6,385 nt of DNA from Deltaproteobacteria bacterium (lineage in GTDB: Bacteria > Desulfobacterota > Desulfobacteria > Desulfobacterales > Desulfatirhabdiaceae), in NCBI GenBank assembly GCA_026388755.1, contig JAPLJE010000573.1, forward strand, positions 1-6,385, in the 5' to 3' direction. A model generated the notes under the pieces. The model ran no database searches and was not told the origin of the DNA. It worked only from the letters and a program-made list of their open reading frames with translations. The position numbers were made by a program, and so were the translations under genes. This document shows positions 5,703 to 6,385 of the stretch, in pieces; position 1 is the first letter of the stretch, and each line of letters opens with the position of its first letter.

Positions 5703-6385
5703 TTACACCTCTTTTGATTCCATCATTTTTCCTGCCGGCTGGAGTTTTATAAAAAAAGTTGTTCCCTGGTTTTCCCGACTCTCAACATCAATGGTTCCTT
5801 TTAATCGATCCATGATCAGATGGGCAAGACTGAGGCCCAGACCCGTACCCTCATTAACGGGTTTGGTCGTAAAAAAAGGCTCGAATATTTTCGACAGGAC
5901 CTCCTCCGGGATTCCTTTTCCGGTATCGGAGATTTCAACAACAACCATTTCATCGCCGATGTTAAAAAAATCAGCCCGCCGGTAACCGGATTTATAGCCG
6001 ACATCAGAGACTGTTTTTTTGTAGGCTCGCACCGTCAATATCTTTTCTTTGCGGTCTTTCATGGCGTCAATCGCATTATTGACAAGATTCAGAAAAACCT
6101 GTTCCAGCATATTATGATCCCCTGCCACTTTCAGTAATTCGTCATCGTACTCACGTCGTACGCTGATGACGTTTTTTAGAATCGTGTTTTCTGCAAGGGT
6201 CAGCATCTTATCGAGCAAGGGACAGATGGAAAGTTCTGTGATTTTGCATTCCGATTGTCTCGAAAAGGATAAAATGCTTTTGATGATTGTATTGGTTCGG
6301 TCGGCCGCTTTAAATATTTTTTCTATTGTTTCACGGAGATGGGGATTATCATCGGGAAGATTGTACTCCAGGTCTTCCACCCCCA
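5703..6385 (-). CDS. Sensor histidine kinase, C-terminal part (cut by window edge)
   Basis: The last 227 or so codons of a kinase that begins beyond the right edge. The first part visible is the second helix of the HisKA dimerisation domain (AADRTNTIIKSILSFSRQSE); the phospho-accepting His lies outside the window. The HATPase domain follows, numbered from the GTG codon at 6380: N-box EQVFLNLVNNAIDAM (N101/N102), SDTGKGIPEE (G1, D152), [10 protein letters not shown] (167-176) and EGTGLGLSLAH (G2, 177-187), ending with GTTFFIKLQP. All ATP-binding motifs are present, so this part looks functional. Its stop codon (5703-5705) is 1 nt from the ATG of the receiver gene, a tight kinase-regulator pair. 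That GTG is only an internal codon, not the true start. Confidence 0.95.
   Translation of the reverse strand, partial: GVEDLEYNLPDDNPHLRETIEKIFKAADRTNTIIKSILSFSRQSECKITELSICPLLDKMLTLAENTILKNVISVRREYDDELLKVAGDHNMLEQVFLNLVNNAIDAMKDRKEKILTVRAYKKTVSDVGYKSGYRRADFFNIGDEMVVVEISDTGKGIPEEVLSKIFEPFFTTKPVNEGTGLGLSLAHLIMDRLKGTIDVESRENQGTTFFIKLQPAGKMMESKEV
5707..5711 (-). promoter_or_regulatory. Ribosome binding site of the small receiver gene
   Basis: GAGGT on the minus strand lies 5 nt before the ATG at 5701-5699, inside the last codons of the histidine kinase. It supports translational coupling and this start codon. Confidence 0.6.

Noticed and set aside
1..6385. CRISPR array, tRNA, rRNA, insertion sequence or phage genes
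   Set aside because: There are no regularly spaced direct repeats, no cloverleaf-like sequence, no transposase text and no terminal inverted repeats with target duplications anywhere in the window.

Overview
The window is a run of signal-transduction genes, all on the minus strand and therefore read from high to low coordinates. No RNA gene, insertion sequence, phage gene or CRISPR array is visible. The gene types suggest an anaerobic Desulfobacterota (deltaproteobacterial) genome or a near relative: kinases with periplasmic-binding-protein sensors, a CHASE protein with a remnant of the Cys-rich tail common in that group, and an HD-GYP response regulator. This placement is an inference from family knowledge, not from a marker gene.

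In transcription order the layout is: (1) the 3' part of a histidine kinase (edge to 5703); (2) a small receiver gene starting 1 nt after it (5701 to 5431), broken by a frameshift and lacking the central part with the phospho-accepting Asp; (3) a two-transmembrane CHASE sensor (5328 to 4255) whose C-terminal CxxC module is cut by a frame-shifting deletion near 4350; (4) a receiver-HD-GYP response regulator (4252 to 3227) split by an in-frame TAG at 3944-3946, where relatives usually have Tyr; (5) a 131-nt gap; (6) an intact 922-residue hybrid histidine kinase (3095 to 327) with an ABC_sub_bind-like periplasmic sensor, PAS, HisKA, HATPase and receiver domains; (7) a 49-nt gap with a long hairpin; (8) the 5' end of a family-3 periplasmic solute-binding protein or sensor (277 to the left edge).

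As ancestrally built, the right-hand genes look like a relay in which a kinase and a CHASE sensor feed receivers, one of them controlling cyclic-di-GMP breakdown through HD-GYP. The left-hand genes pair two differently folded ligand-binding sensors. The main observation is that the three successive genes between the two kinases each carry one disabling lesion of a different kind, while the kinases look sound. This points to an eroding signalling operon, or, less likely, to amber recoding or assembly errors. No stretch longer than about 130 bases lacks a gene.
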